Shown: positions 55,702 to 63,904 of the stretch, piece by piece
Layout of the letters: every line of letters starts with the position of its first letter
How positions within the stretch are numbered: position 1 is the stretch's first letter
Assembly: GCA_023420085.1 (NCBI GenBank)
Contig: JAEZWQ010000034.1
Location: 28,315-92,314, forward strand
Direction: 5' to 3'
Source of the DNA: Bacillota bacterium
Lineage (GTDB): Bacteria; Bacillota; Clostridia; Lachnospirales; Lachnospiraceae
Length of the DNA: 64,000 nucleotides
Translations under genes and position numbers: made by a program
Notes under the pieces: model-generated
Seen by the model: the letters and a program-made list of their open reading frames with translations, nothing else
Told to the model about the DNA's origin: nothing
The model's database searches: none

Positions 55702-56952
55702 TTAACTATTTCTAATTTTAATCTTATGAATAAGATTAAATAATTTTTCATTAACCATAGCTTCAAAATATATCTCATCATCTCTATATTCAATTGATAA
55801 AAGCTGACATTCATTTCTAATCAGATCGATTATATAGTAATCACTGTACTTAATTGTTGCTGATATATTTACTAATTTCTTTTTTATTAAATCCTCTATC
55901 GCTCTTAAAACATCATCAACTTTGCCATTTTTAATAGACGTCCTAATAATATAATCAGCATTCGGATCTTTAAAAGTAATTTCTTTGTCAATTAGATCCA
56001 TCTTATTAAATATAGTAATTATCGGTTTATTAATATCAAGTTCTTTTAATATTTCATATACAAAATGCATTTTTCTAATACAATCGCTGTCAGAAGCATC
56101 AATAACATGAATTATTGCATCAGAATATTTTGCATCTTCTAGTGTTGATCTAAATGACTCAATCAAATTATGAGGTAGCTTATTTATAAATCCAACAGTA
56201 TCTGTAAGATATATCTTTTGACCTATCGGTAATGTTACAATACGAGTTGCTAAATCCAACGTAGCAAATAACATATCCTTTTCTAATACATCCGCATTTG
56301 CTAATCTATTTAGTAATGTGGATTTACCCGCATTGGTATACCCCACAATAGATATTTTGAATAAACCTTTTGAGTTAAAATTTTCTCTTATAACTTTTTC
56401 ATGCTTTTTTAGTTCTTTTAGCTCATGCCTTAAATTATTAATATTATTCCTTATATATCTCCTATCAAGCTCCAACTTCTTCTCACCTGGACCACGGGTT
56501 CCAATTCCTCCACCAAGCCTAGAAAGATTACAGTTTCCCTTCATATGGGTATAGTAATTCATTAATTGCGCAAGCTCTACTTGTAGCTTACCTTGCTTTG
56601 TCATCGCTCTTTTGGAAAAAATATCAAGTATTAATATCGTTCTATCAATCACTTTTAGATCTAGTTCGTTACTAAGATTTGCCATTTGAGAGGGAGTTAA
56701 CTCATCATCACATACAACACCAGTAATATCTAAATGAAATATTACATTTTTAATCTCTTCTATCTTACCACTACCAACATATGTTCTTGGGTTTACCTTA
56801 TCTAGTCTTTGTGTACATCTTGATATAGGTATTCCTCCAGCTGCTATAACTAATTCCTCTAATTCATCTAAATCCTTATTTATTTCTTCTTCTGATTTAT
56901 CCGAGCAACTCAATAGTAAATATCTCTCTTCATTAAATTTATTCTCAATCAT
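55702..56952 (-). CDS. hflX: Ribosome-splitting GTPase HflX
   Basis: 416 residues. An N-terminal HflX domain (PRTYVGSGKIEEI, DELTPSQMANL) and a glycine-rich linker (LGGGIGTRGPGE) precede the G domain with GYTNAGKST, DTVGFI and NKMD. HflX rescues stalled ribosomes under stress. GAGGTGA precedes the ATG, and the gene is divergent from dtd. Confidence 0.95.
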   Translation of the reverse strand: MIENKFNEERYLLLSCSDKSEEEINKDLDELEELVIAAGGIPISRCTQRLDKVNPRTYVGSGKIEEIKNVIFHLDITGVVCDDELTPSQMANLSNELDLKVIDRTILILDIFSKRAMTKQGKLQVELAQLMNYYTHMKGNCNLSRLGGGIGTRGPGEKKLELDRRYIRNNINNLRHELKELKKHEKVIRENFNSKGLFKISIVGYTNAGKSTLLNRLANADVLEKDMLFATLDLATRIVTLPIGQKIYLTDTVGFINKLPHNLIESFRSTLEDAKYSDAIIHVIDASDSDCIRKMHFVYEILKELDINKPIITIFNKMDLIDKEITFKDPNADYIIRTSIKNGKVDDVLRAIEDLIKKKLVNISATIKYSDYYIIDLIRNECQLLSIEYRDDEIYFEAMVNEKLFNLIHKIKIRNS

Positions 56953-57001
56953 ATGTCACCTCGTGCTATAATTAGGATAACATATTTTTAGGAGATATAA
57001 A

Positions 57002-57463
57002 ATGAGAATTTTAATTCAAGTTACTTCAAGTTCAGATGTGAGTGTCAATAATAATACAATATCAAACATAAATAATGGATATTGTATATTTGTAGGATTT
57101 ACACATGACGATAATGAGAAAATTGTAAAAAAAATGTGTAAAAAAATATCAAATTTAAGAATATTTAAAGATGAAAATGGCAAAACTAATTTGTCTATAT
57201 TGGATGTTAAAGGAAGTATCCTATTAATATCACAATTTACTTTGTATGCAAATTGTTCTCACGGAAATAGGCCTTCATTTATAGAGGCTATGGAACCTAA
57301 TAAGGCAAATGATCTATATGAATTAATGTTAAACGAATTACAAGACATTTATAATATAACTACTTATAGAGGTGCTTTTGGAGAACATATGGTAGTCAAT
57401 ATTGTAAATGAAGGTCCTTTTACAGTATATCTTGATAGCGATATTATTTTTAAGAATAAATAA
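57002..57463 (+). CDS. dtd: D-aminoacyl-tRNA deacylase
   Basis: 153 residues. Removes D-amino acids wrongly attached to tRNA. The SQFTL motif is intact; the second, usually GPVT, reads GPFT, a mild change next to the catalytic site. AGGAG lies 8 bp before the ATG. A strong terminator follows. Confidence 0.93.
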   Translation: MRILIQVTSSSDVSVNNNTISNINNGYCIFVGFTHDDNEKIVKKMCKKISNLRIFKDENGKTNLSILDVKGSILLISQFTLYANCSHGNRPSFIEAMEPNKANDLYELMLNELQDIYNITTYRGAFGEHMVVNIVNEGPFTVYLDSDIIFKNK

Positions 57464-57508
57464 AAAACTTATTCTATATCTAATTAGATATAGAATAAGT
57501 TTTTTTTA
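57462..57508. terminator. Bidirectional terminator between dtd and the desulfurase-like gene
   Basis: A nearly perfect palindrome of about 20 bp per arm (ACTTATTCTATATCTA and its inverse) flanked by A and T runs. Confidence 0.9.
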
Positions 57509-58657
57509 ATAGCTTTCAATGATATTTTTAATAGCTACTATACATCTATCTACATCGTCTAATGTATTAAAATAGCCAAATGATATTCTAACTGTACCTT
57601 GTGGAAATGTACCTAATACTTTATGAGAATTTGGAGAGCAATGCATACCACAACGATTTGCTATATCATATTCATTGGATAGTCTATATGCTATAACAGC
57701 GTTATCCATATTTATAAAATCTAATGAAATAACACCCAATCTATTTTTTATGCTATTTTCACCAATTATTTTAACTCTTTTCTCTTTTGATATTTCATCT
57801 AGAAATACCTTTGTAAGCTTCATTTCATGGTCATATATCTTTCTAATTCCTACATTTTTTATATATTTTATGCCAGCTCTTAACCCAAAAATACCTGGAA
57901 TATTTGGTGTACCAGCTTCAAACCTATCTGGTAAAATATCTGGTGTAAATTCTGTATCAGAAAAACTACCTGTTCCACCAGTTATTAGTGGTCTTAATAA
58001 TTTTGCAACCTTGTCATTTATGATAAACCCGCCTATACCTTGCGGTCCCATTAGCCCTTTATGGCCCGTAAAGCAAAGAGCATCAATAAATAATTCTTGC
58101 ATATTTATATCTATAATTCCTGCTGTTTGAGCAACATCAACTACAAAAATAATATTCCTTTCTCTTGCAATCTTTCCAATTTCTTTTATAGGAATTATAC
58201 TACCAGAAACATTAGAAGCATGTGTTGCAATTATAAGTTTTGTATTTTTTTTAATTAGCTTATTAATACTATTAATATCGATATTATTATCAACATAGTC
58301 AATCCTATCAAATTCTATATTAATGCTATTCTTTATATTATTTAATGTTCTCATTACTGAATTATGTTCAAATGGTGTTACGATTACATGGTCACCATCT
58401 TCAATAAGTCCTAAAATAACAGTATTTAAAGATTCTGTAACATTTTTTGTAAAGATAACATTACTTGAATTGTTAAAATTAAATAAATCAGCAATTTCTT
58501 CTCTTGTATCAAAGATAACCTCATCAACTATATCCGCACTTGAAAAAGTACTCCTTGATGTATTACAACCAATATTTGATATATAATTATAGACTTCTTC
58601 TGCTACCTCCTTTGGTTTAGGATAGGATGTAGCCGCATTATCTAAATATATAGACAT
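57506..58657 (-). CDS. Cysteine desulfurase-like class V aminotransferase
   Basis: 383 residues of the NifS/SufS-like family. It would remove sulfur (or selenium) from cysteine using PLP. YLDNAATSYPKP opens the protein, the PLP lysine lies in TGHKGLMGPQG, and the likely catalytic cysteine is in RCGMHCSPNSHK. The ATG at 58657 follows GGGAG; a second in-frame ATG 12 bases earlier overlaps that site and is less likely. No iscU or sufU is adjacent. The divergent transcript carries a DUF3343 Se/S-carrier-like gene, which may be connected. Confidence 0.88.
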   Translation of the reverse strand: MSIYLDNAATSYPKPKEVAEEVYNYISNIGCNTSRSTFSSADIVDEVIFDTREEIADLFNFNNSSNVIFTKNVTESLNTVILGLIEDGDHVIVTPFEHNSVMRTLNNIKNSINIEFDRIDYVDNNIDINSINKLIKKNTKLIIATHASNVSGSIIPIKEIGKIARERNIIFVVDVAQTAGIIDINMQELFIDALCFTGHKGLMGPQGIGGFIINDKVAKLLRPLITGGTGSFSDTEFTPDILPDRFEAGTPNIPGIFGLRAGIKYIKNVGIRKIYDHEMKLTKVFLDEISKEKRVKIIGENSIKNRLGVISLDFINMDNAVIAYRLSNEYDIANRCGMHCSPNSHKVLGTFPQGTVRISFGYFNTLDDVDRCIVAIKNIIESY

Positions 58658-58723
58658 ATAAACTCCCATACATTAATATTTATAATAATTATAGGATATT
58701 TATATATTGTTGTACATGTATAT

Positions 58724-58752
58724 TTGACAAAGCATGTAATTAGAATTAAAAT
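58724..58752 (+). promoter_or_regulatory. Promoter of the aminopeptidase gene
   Basis: TTGACA (58724-58729), a 17-bp spacer and TAAAAT (58747-58752). Transcription would start near 58759, giving a 5' leader of about 50 bases. Confidence 0.75.
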
Positions 58753-58807
58753 TACATTGAAATATTATGAAAGGAGACTGTGTTAATTTATAATACACTA
58801 TATTAAT

Positions 58808-60205
58808 ATGAAAATAGTTCTAAATAAAAAAAATAAATTTGTTGTTAAACCATTTTTTAAGTCAACTGAATATTCTTGTGACCTATGCAAATTTGCAAAT
58901 GAAAATGGTTTTTTTGATTCTAAATTAGGTGAAGTTTACTGTGATACTGGATACAACTCAACTAATACAATACTTTGGGGACTTGGAGATCAGGATAAAT
59001 TAGATGACGAAAAATTAAGAATTGCATCTTTTAAACTTATTAATGAAATAAATAAAGCTAAGATTAATGAAATCAATCTTGAAATACCTAGTCTACCAAA
59101 TTTGAATGCAACTAGTTCAATTGTTGAAGGTATGTTACAAGCTACTTATAAGTTTGATAAATTCTTGTCTAAAAAAGATAAATTCTATGTTGAAGAAGTT
59201 TCACTATTCAATGCATGTGAAGATGCTATTGAAGAAGTTAAAACATTAATTGAAGGTATCTTTTTAACACGTGAATTAGTTAATGAACCTGCAATGTATT
59301 TATATCCAGAAACTCTTGCTAATATAGCAACTGAAAAACTTACTAGTGTAGGGGTTAATGTTGAAGTTTTAAATAGAAAAGAAATTGAAAACCTTGGAAT
59401 GAAAGCATTTTTATCAGTTGCACAAGGTTCTGATAAAGAACCTAAATTTATTATTATGAAATATAATGGTGATCCAGACTCAGATAAGAAAATTGCTTTT
59501 GTTGGTAAAGGTCTTACATATGATTCAGGTGGATATTGTATTAAAACACCAGCTGGGATGCTTACGATGCACGCAGATATGGGAGGATCTGGTACAGTTA
59601 TCGGTGCAATGTATGCAATTGCTAAAGCAAATTTAAAAGCTAATATAGTTGCAGTTGTTGCTGCTTGTGAAAATCTAATATCTGGAAAAGCATATAAAAC
59701 TGGTGATATTATTGGTTCTATGTCTGGCAAAACAATTGAAGTTGGTAATACTGATGCTGAGGGTAGACTTACTCTTGCAGACGCTTTATTTTATGTTGCT
59801 GATAGAGAAAACCCTGAAGCAATCATTGATTTTGCTACCCTAACTGGCGCATGTGTAGCAGCACTTGGTGAATTATATACTGGAGCAATCACTAATAATG
59901 ATGATTTAATGAATAAGGTAAAAAATGCCTGCAAAACTTCAGGTGAAAGAGTATGGCTTTTACCATCATGTGATGAATATAGGGATTTAATTAAGTCAGA
60001 TGTCGCAGACTTATCTAACATTGGTAAAAAAAGCCCAGGCTGCATAACTGCTGGATTATTCTTGGAAAACTTTGTTAAAGATATTCCATGGGTTCATATG
60101 GATATCGCTGGTACTGCATGGCTTAGTGCTCCATCAGGATATCTACCAAAAGGAGCAACAGGTATACATGTAAAAACACTATATAATTTAGTTAAAAATA
60201 AATAA
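58808..60205 (+). CDS. pepA: M17 leucyl aminopeptidase
   Basis: Removes N-terminal residues from peptides in the cytoplasm; two metal ions at the active site. It is 465 residues with the family motifs VGKGLTYDSGGYCIK and NTDAEGRLTLADAL and an N-terminal domain of about 150 residues. No ribosome site adjoins the ATG. A good AAGGAG lies 31 bases upstream, before a short frame GTG...TAA whose stop abuts the pepA ATG, so initiation may be coupled. The stop shares one base with the next gene's ATG. Confidence 0.93.
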   Translation: MKIVLNKKNKFVVKPFFKSTEYSCDLCKFANENGFFDSKLGEVYCDTGYNSTNTILWGLGDQDKLDDEKLRIASFKLINEINKAKINEINLEIPSLPNLNATSSIVEGMLQATYKFDKFLSKKDKFYVEEVSLFNACEDAIEEVKTLIEGIFLTRELVNEPAMYLYPETLANIATEKLTSVGVNVEVLNRKEIENLGMKAFLSVAQGSDKEPKFIIMKYNGDPDSDKKIAFVGKGLTYDSGGYCIKTPAGMLTMHADMGGSGTVIGAMYAIAKANLKANIVAVVAACENLISGKAYKTGDIIGSMSGKTIEVGNTDAEGRLTLADALFYVADRENPEAIIDFATLTGACVAALGELYTGAITNNDDLMNKVKNACKTSGERVWLLPSCDEYRDLIKSDVADLSNIGKKSPGCITAGLFLENFVKDIPWVHMDIAGTAWLSAPSGYLPKGATGIHVKTLYNLVKNK

Positions 60206-60450
60206 TGTATTATACAATAACATTTAATAATACTCATCATGCAATTGCATTAAAAAAGATATTATCAAAATATATTTCAATAAGAACAATGCCTGTATTG
60301 AGAGTAATTTCTGCAAGCTGTGGCATAGCATTACGTATAGAGTATAGTGACTTTGCCAAATTAAATAACATATTAGAAAGTAATAAAAATATATTTGATT
60401 TCGACCTATATCTTGTAGAAAATAATAAACCAATTAAAATTGAAATATAA
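60205..60450 (+). CDS. DUF3343 (putative Se/S carrier-like) protein
   Basis: 81 residues with one conserved cysteine, Cys39, in VISASCGIALRI. This is the hallmark of the DUF3343 family, thought to carry sulfur or selenium. It starts in the last base of the pepA stop codon (TAATG), so its translation depends on pepA. Function not established. Confidence 0.85.
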   Translation: MYYTITFNNTHHAIALKKILSKYISIRTMPVLRVISASCGIALRIEYSDFAKLNNILESNKNIFDFDLYLVENNKPIKIEI

Positions 60451-60570
60451 CTAATACTATTATGTATATTAACTAGAACAATATCTATTTTATTGACTTT
60501 AGAATTAGTTTATGATAATCTAACTATAGAGTTAGCCTAGGGCTAATATTTTGAAAGGTGGTAAATTTAT

Positions 60571-61005
60571 ATGAGCAAAATTGCATTAATTTATTGGTCA
60601 GGAACAGGAAATACAGAAGCTATGGCTGAAGAAATTGCAGCTGGAGCAAAAGAAGCAGGCGCTGATGTAAGCGTATTCCAAGTATCTGATTTTGATGAAT
60701 CTATTAATGATTATGATGGTGTTCTATTCGGATGCCCAGCTATGGGTGATGAAGTACTAGAAGAAGATGAATTTGAGCCATTCTTCGCTGATCTTGAAGA
60801 CCAATTAGCTGATAAAAAGATTGGTATATTTGGTTCTTATGAATGGAATGATGGTGAATGGATTGAAACATGGGCTGATAGATGTAAAGATGCTAACGCT
60901 AACCTATTCAGAGGTGAAGGTCTTAAAGCTTATGATAATCCAGATGATGAAGCTCTTGAAGCTTGCCATACATATGGTAAAGAATTTGTAGAATTCGTTG
61001 GATAA
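60571..61005 (+). CDS. Flavodoxin
   Basis: A 144-residue electron carrier binding FMN. The phosphate loop is SGTGNTEAM (residues 10-18); GSYEWNDGEWIETW supplies an aromatic that stacks on the flavin. The protein is acidic, as usual. It could accept electrons from the PFOR encoded at 25-29 kb. A likely promoter is TTGACT (60493) with TAATCT (60516); a TTAGCC-TAG-GGCTAA inverted repeat lies between promoter and start. AAGGTGG precedes the ATG. Confidence 0.94.
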   Translation: MSKIALIYWSGTGNTEAMAEEIAAGAKEAGADVSVFQVSDFDESINDYDGVLFGCPAMGDEVLEEDEFEPFFADLEDQLADKKIGIFGSYEWNDGEWIETWADRCKDANANLFRGEGLKAYDNPDDEALEACHTYGKEFVEFVG

Positions 61006-61012
61006 TATATAT

Positions 61013-61043
61013 GAGCTCTATCTTTGATAGGGCTCTATTTTAT
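61013..61043 (+). terminator. Terminator after flavodoxin
   Basis: GAGCTCTATC pairs with GATAGGGCTC (61013-61035) around TTT with one G-U pair; a T-rich tract follows. Confidence 0.8.
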
Positions 61044-61171
61044 TTTAAAATAATATAATACAATAATTTTAATAATTAATTATTATACATATATTCATAT
61101 TATGAAATATATAATAGAGTGTCGTAAATTTTAATTTATAGTTTCCTTACAATTGTAATTTAAATTAAAAA

Positions 61172-61199
61172 ACTAGGCTAATTTTACTATTAGCCTAGT
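61172..61199 (-). terminator. Terminator after the C39-like lipoprotein gene
   Basis: An 11-bp perfect stem, ACTAGGCTAAT and its inverse (61172-61182, 61189-61199); a T-run follows on the minus strand. Confidence 0.85.
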
Positions 61200-61212
61200 C
61201 CTTATTTTTTTA

Positions 61213-62202
61213 TTACCATGCATAATTTGGTTCTGTAGCTGCAGATATAGCGTTTATTAATTGTTGAGGTGTAACATAATAATATCCACCAAATGATCCA
61301 TATGCTGGATCAATATAAGAAATTAATGCTATATCATTTCCATCCGGTGTTAACATATATCCATTGCATACTACAGCATGATCTCCATAATAATATCCAT
61401 ACATTGTTCCTGTATCTATACATATGTAAAGAGGAAGACCATCATTTATACAACGTATTATGTTATTTTTCATTCTTGTCATATCCCAAGATCCAGGTAA
61501 ATTTGAGCTAACATATTCTAATCTATAACCAGCTTGATTCCCAGATGGATAATCATAACCATACATATATCTATTTAATACTTTAATAGCATCAGCATTA
61601 TATGTACCAAAACTTCCAGCTGTTCCCATTGCTGTTGCTAATTCAGTTTGACTTACATCAATACCTACACTATTTAACATCATACTTACTGAAGCTGGAG
61701 CACAATAATTATAAGTTTCTTGTTGTTGTCTTGTTACTCCAAGTATAACCTTAGCACCAACTGGAACACCATTTACATATTCAGTTGGAACACTATTATT
61801 TATGGTTTCTTCAGCTGGTTGAGTCTCTTCAGCTGCTTTTGCTTCTTCAGCTGCTTTTGCTTCTTCAGCTTTTCTTGCTTCTTCAGCTTTTCTTGCTTCC
61901 TCAGCTTTTCTTGCTTCTTCAGCTTTTTTTGCTTCTTCAGCTTTTTTTGCTTCTTCAGCCTTTTTTGCTTCCTCAGCTTTTTTTGCTTCTTCAGCCTTTC
62001 TCGCTTCTTCAGCTTTTTTTACTCTAGCTTCTTTCTTTAATACATCATTTATAGAAGCATCTTCAATCTTTTTATTACTTACCACATTAGTTGTGGCTGC
62101 AATTTTATTATTTTCTTTATTTTCAGCAACATTATTTGCACAACCTATAGCAATAAATGTAGAAACCACCAATGCTGTGCTTAATAAAAAATATTTCTTC
62201 AT
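61213..62202 (-). CDS. C39-like cysteine peptidase lipoprotein with KAEEAK repeat stalk
   Basis: 329 residues. A lipoprotein signal (lipobox AIGC, Cys21) is followed by a short linker and then twelve six-residue repeats of the type KAEEAK (residues 63-134). The C-terminal C39_2-type domain has Cys167 in NYCAPASVSM, His275 in GDHAVVCNGY and Asp298 in YIDPAYG as a complete catalytic triad. The repeats should form a long charged helix that holds the enzyme away from the membrane. Target unknown; relatives cleave secreted peptides or wall proteins. It stands alone. Confidence 0.87.
   Translation of the reverse strand: MKKYFLLSTALVVSTFIAIGCANNVAENKENNKIAATTNVVSNKKIEDASINDVLKKEARVKKAEEARKAEEAKKAEEAKKAEEAKKAEEAKKAEEARKAEEARKAEEARKAEEAKAAEEAKAAEETQPAEETINNSVPTEYVNGVPVGAKVILGVTRQQQETYNYCAPASVSMMLNSVGIDVSQTELATAMGTAGSFGTYNADAIKVLNRYMYGYDYPSGNQAGYRLEYVSSNLPGSWDMTRMKNNIIRCINDGLPLYICIDTGTMYGYYYGDHAVVCNGYMLTPDGNDIALISYIDPAYGSFGGYYYVTPQQLINAISAATEPNYAW
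61801..62016 (-). repeat. Twelve tandem 18-bp repeats encoding KAEEA(K/R)
   Basis: The unit is 18 bp, in frame. The encoded hexads run KAEEAR, four KAEEAK, three KAEEAR, KAEEAK, AAEEAK, AAEETQ, PAEETI. The central units are nearly identical at the DNA level, so copy number can change by slippage without breaking the frame. Some long frames on the opposite strand are by-products of this repeat. Confidence 0.95.
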
Positions 62203-62311
62203 TCCCTACCCCCCCAGTATTAAAAGTCCACATAATTATAACAATTTTTTCAAATATTTTCAATGTTTTTTTATTATTCAATTAATTTAGGATAAAATAT
62301 TTATATTCTAT

Positions 62312-62345
62312 AAAAAAAGAAACATTATAATGTTTCTTTTTTATT
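62312..62345 (-). terminator. Terminator after the oxidoreductase gene
   Basis: AAAAAAGAAACATT and its inverse form a hairpin with T-runs on both strands. Confidence 0.85.
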
Positions 62346-62360
62346 AATCTCTATGTACGA

Positions 62361-63317
62361 TTAAATGTTTGAATTTTTAACTTTATCTATAACTGACATC
62401 TCCAAAACAGATGTAGATAAATACTTATTATTTACATCATTATTTATAATTAATCTAATAAATTCTTCTATTTCATATGCCATATTATTATTTGTAATAT
62501 TAAATTTATATGATTCATTATTGCCATTTCTATATATAATATCAATTTTAGTAGGATCTGCTATATGATCTATATACATAGCGGCTTCTTCACCTTCTAT
62601 AAAGCTAGTATTTATATTATCTGTAATTTTAGAAAATGTAGCTCTTCCTATACAACTTCCATAATCAAAGAGTATATCTCCACTACCATCTATTGAGTTA
62701 GATAACCTTGTTAATATGCATTTTACATCTTTTGGTTCACCCATAATATCGACCATTGGATGTATACAATAAACTCCTAAGTCCATAAGAGCACCATTTG
62801 AAAGTTCAGGCTTAAAAGCATTTTCTATGATACCATTCTTAAAATTATCGTACCTACTTGAATACTGAGAGTATTGAAAAGAAATTCTTCTTATCTCTCC
62901 AAGTTGTTTAATAGCATCCTTAATCTTCTTATAAGTCGGTGTAAATATATTTCTCATAGCCTCAAGAAGGACTACGTTATTTCTTTTAGCTGTTTCTATC
63001 ATGAGCATAAGCTCTTGCTTATTAGCTGCAATAGGTTTTTCACATAGTACATGCTTCCCTGCCTCCATTATTTGTATTGCCTGCGATGCATGACAAGAGT
63101 TTGGACTAGCTATATAAACGGCATCAACTAAATTAGAATTAACCATTTTTTCAATATCATCAAAATAAGATTTAACATTATACTTATATGCAAAATATTT
63201 AGCCCTATCAATACTTCTTGAATAAACTGCTGATAAGGAAAAACCCTCTACACTATTACCCGCTTGGATAAATCTATCAGTTATTTTATTTGTTCCAATT
63301 ATACCAAATTTTATCAT
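62361..63317 (-). CDS. Gfo/Idh/MocA-family oxidoreductase
   Basis: 318 residues. An N-terminal Rossmann fold starts with FGIIGTNKIT, the CEKPIAAN motif carries the conserved lysine, and the C-terminal substrate domain includes GALMDLGVYCIHP. Members oxidise or reduce sugars and sugar derivatives with NAD(P). The start overlaps the EIIA gene by 4 bp, so a role in using an imported sugar is plausible. Substrate unknown. Confidence 0.9.
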   Translation of the reverse strand: MIKFGIIGTNKITDRFIQAGNSVEGFSLSAVYSRSIDRAKYFAYKYNVKSYFDDIEKMVNSNLVDAVYIASPNSCHASQAIQIMEAGKHVLCEKPIAANKQELMLMIETAKRNNVVLLEAMRNIFTPTYKKIKDAIKQLGEIRRISFQYSQYSSRYDNFKNGIIENAFKPELSNGALMDLGVYCIHPMVDIMGEPKDVKCILTRLSNSIDGSGDILFDYGSCIGRATFSKITDNINTSFIEGEEAAMYIDHIADPTKIDIIYRNGNNESYKFNITNNNMAYEIEEFIRLIINNDVNNKYLSTSVLEMSVIDKVKNSNI

Positions 63318-63790
63318 AATATTATTTTATCATCCTTGCTTACATTACGAGGAGAATCAAATTTTAAATCTATTCCATTTGTATCAGTTACAACAAGCAT
63401 AGTTGTAAGATCATATCCACTTTCCTTTAATAATTCTAAATCTAATTCAATAAGGGCAATCCCATTTGTAACATTATTATTTATTTTTGCTTCGGGTAAA
63501 ATTGTAAATCCTTTACCATCTAATTCAACAGTATTAATCCCAATATGAACAAGAATTTCAACGCCATTTTCCATTTTTATACCAAAGGCATGACCAGTTG
63601 GGAAAATTGCCGTAATAGTTCCATTACAAGGCGAAAAAACAATATTGTCCTTCAAAATAAATGCAACTCCATCTCCCATTAATTTTTGAGAAAACATTTC
63701 ATCATTTACTGTTGATATATCAATCATCTCTCCATTTACAGGAGAATAAATATTATTGTCTACACTCTTTTTCTTAAATAATCCAAACAT
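63314..63790 (-). CDS. Stand-alone PTS EIIA component, glucose family
   Basis: 158 residues of the EIIA-Glc type. The two active-site histidines are His67 (PTGHAFGIK) and His82 (LVHIGINTVEL); the second accepts phosphate from HPr. No EIIB or EIIC domain is attached or adjacent, so it must serve a permease encoded elsewhere. The ATG at 63790 follows AAGGAG; the longer frame to 63859 lacks a site. Because it needs a true His15 HPr, a second HPr must exist outside this window. Confidence 0.9.
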   Translation of the reverse strand: MFGLFKKKSVDNNIYSPVNGEMIDISTVNDEMFSQKLMGDGVAFILKDNIVFSPCNGTITAIFPTGHAFGIKMENGVEILVHIGINTVELDGKGFTILPEAKINNNVTNGIALIELDLELLKESGYDLTTMLVVTDTNGIDLKFDSPRNVSKDDKIIL

Positions 63791-63875
63791 ATTTACTCCT
63801 TTATTTATAATATATAGCACTAACTTAATAATAATATCTTTAATAAATATTATCAACATATATTTAATAAATAAT

Positions 63876-63899
63876 AAAAAAAAGACCTATCTCTAGGTC
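63876..63899 (-). terminator. Terminator of the rRNA operon
   Basis: GACCTA pairs with TAGGTC around four bases (63884-63899), with eight T following on the minus strand, directly after the 5S rRNA. Confidence 0.85.
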
Positions 63900-63904
63900 C
63901 TTAG

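Noticed and set aside
59185..59730. 181-codon minus-strand frame
   Set aside because: Antisense to the M17 aminopeptidase motifs; it has no homology I recognise.
60493..60545. Fur box before flavodoxin
   Set aside because: Only a half-site-like TGATAATC is seen, not a convincing GATAATGATAATCATTATC-type operator.
61720..62040. Long Ser/Phe/Cys- and Leu/Gln-rich frames on the plus strand
   Set aside because: They are the antisense of the KAEEAK repeat of the lipoprotein gene; no ribosome site and no plausible fold.
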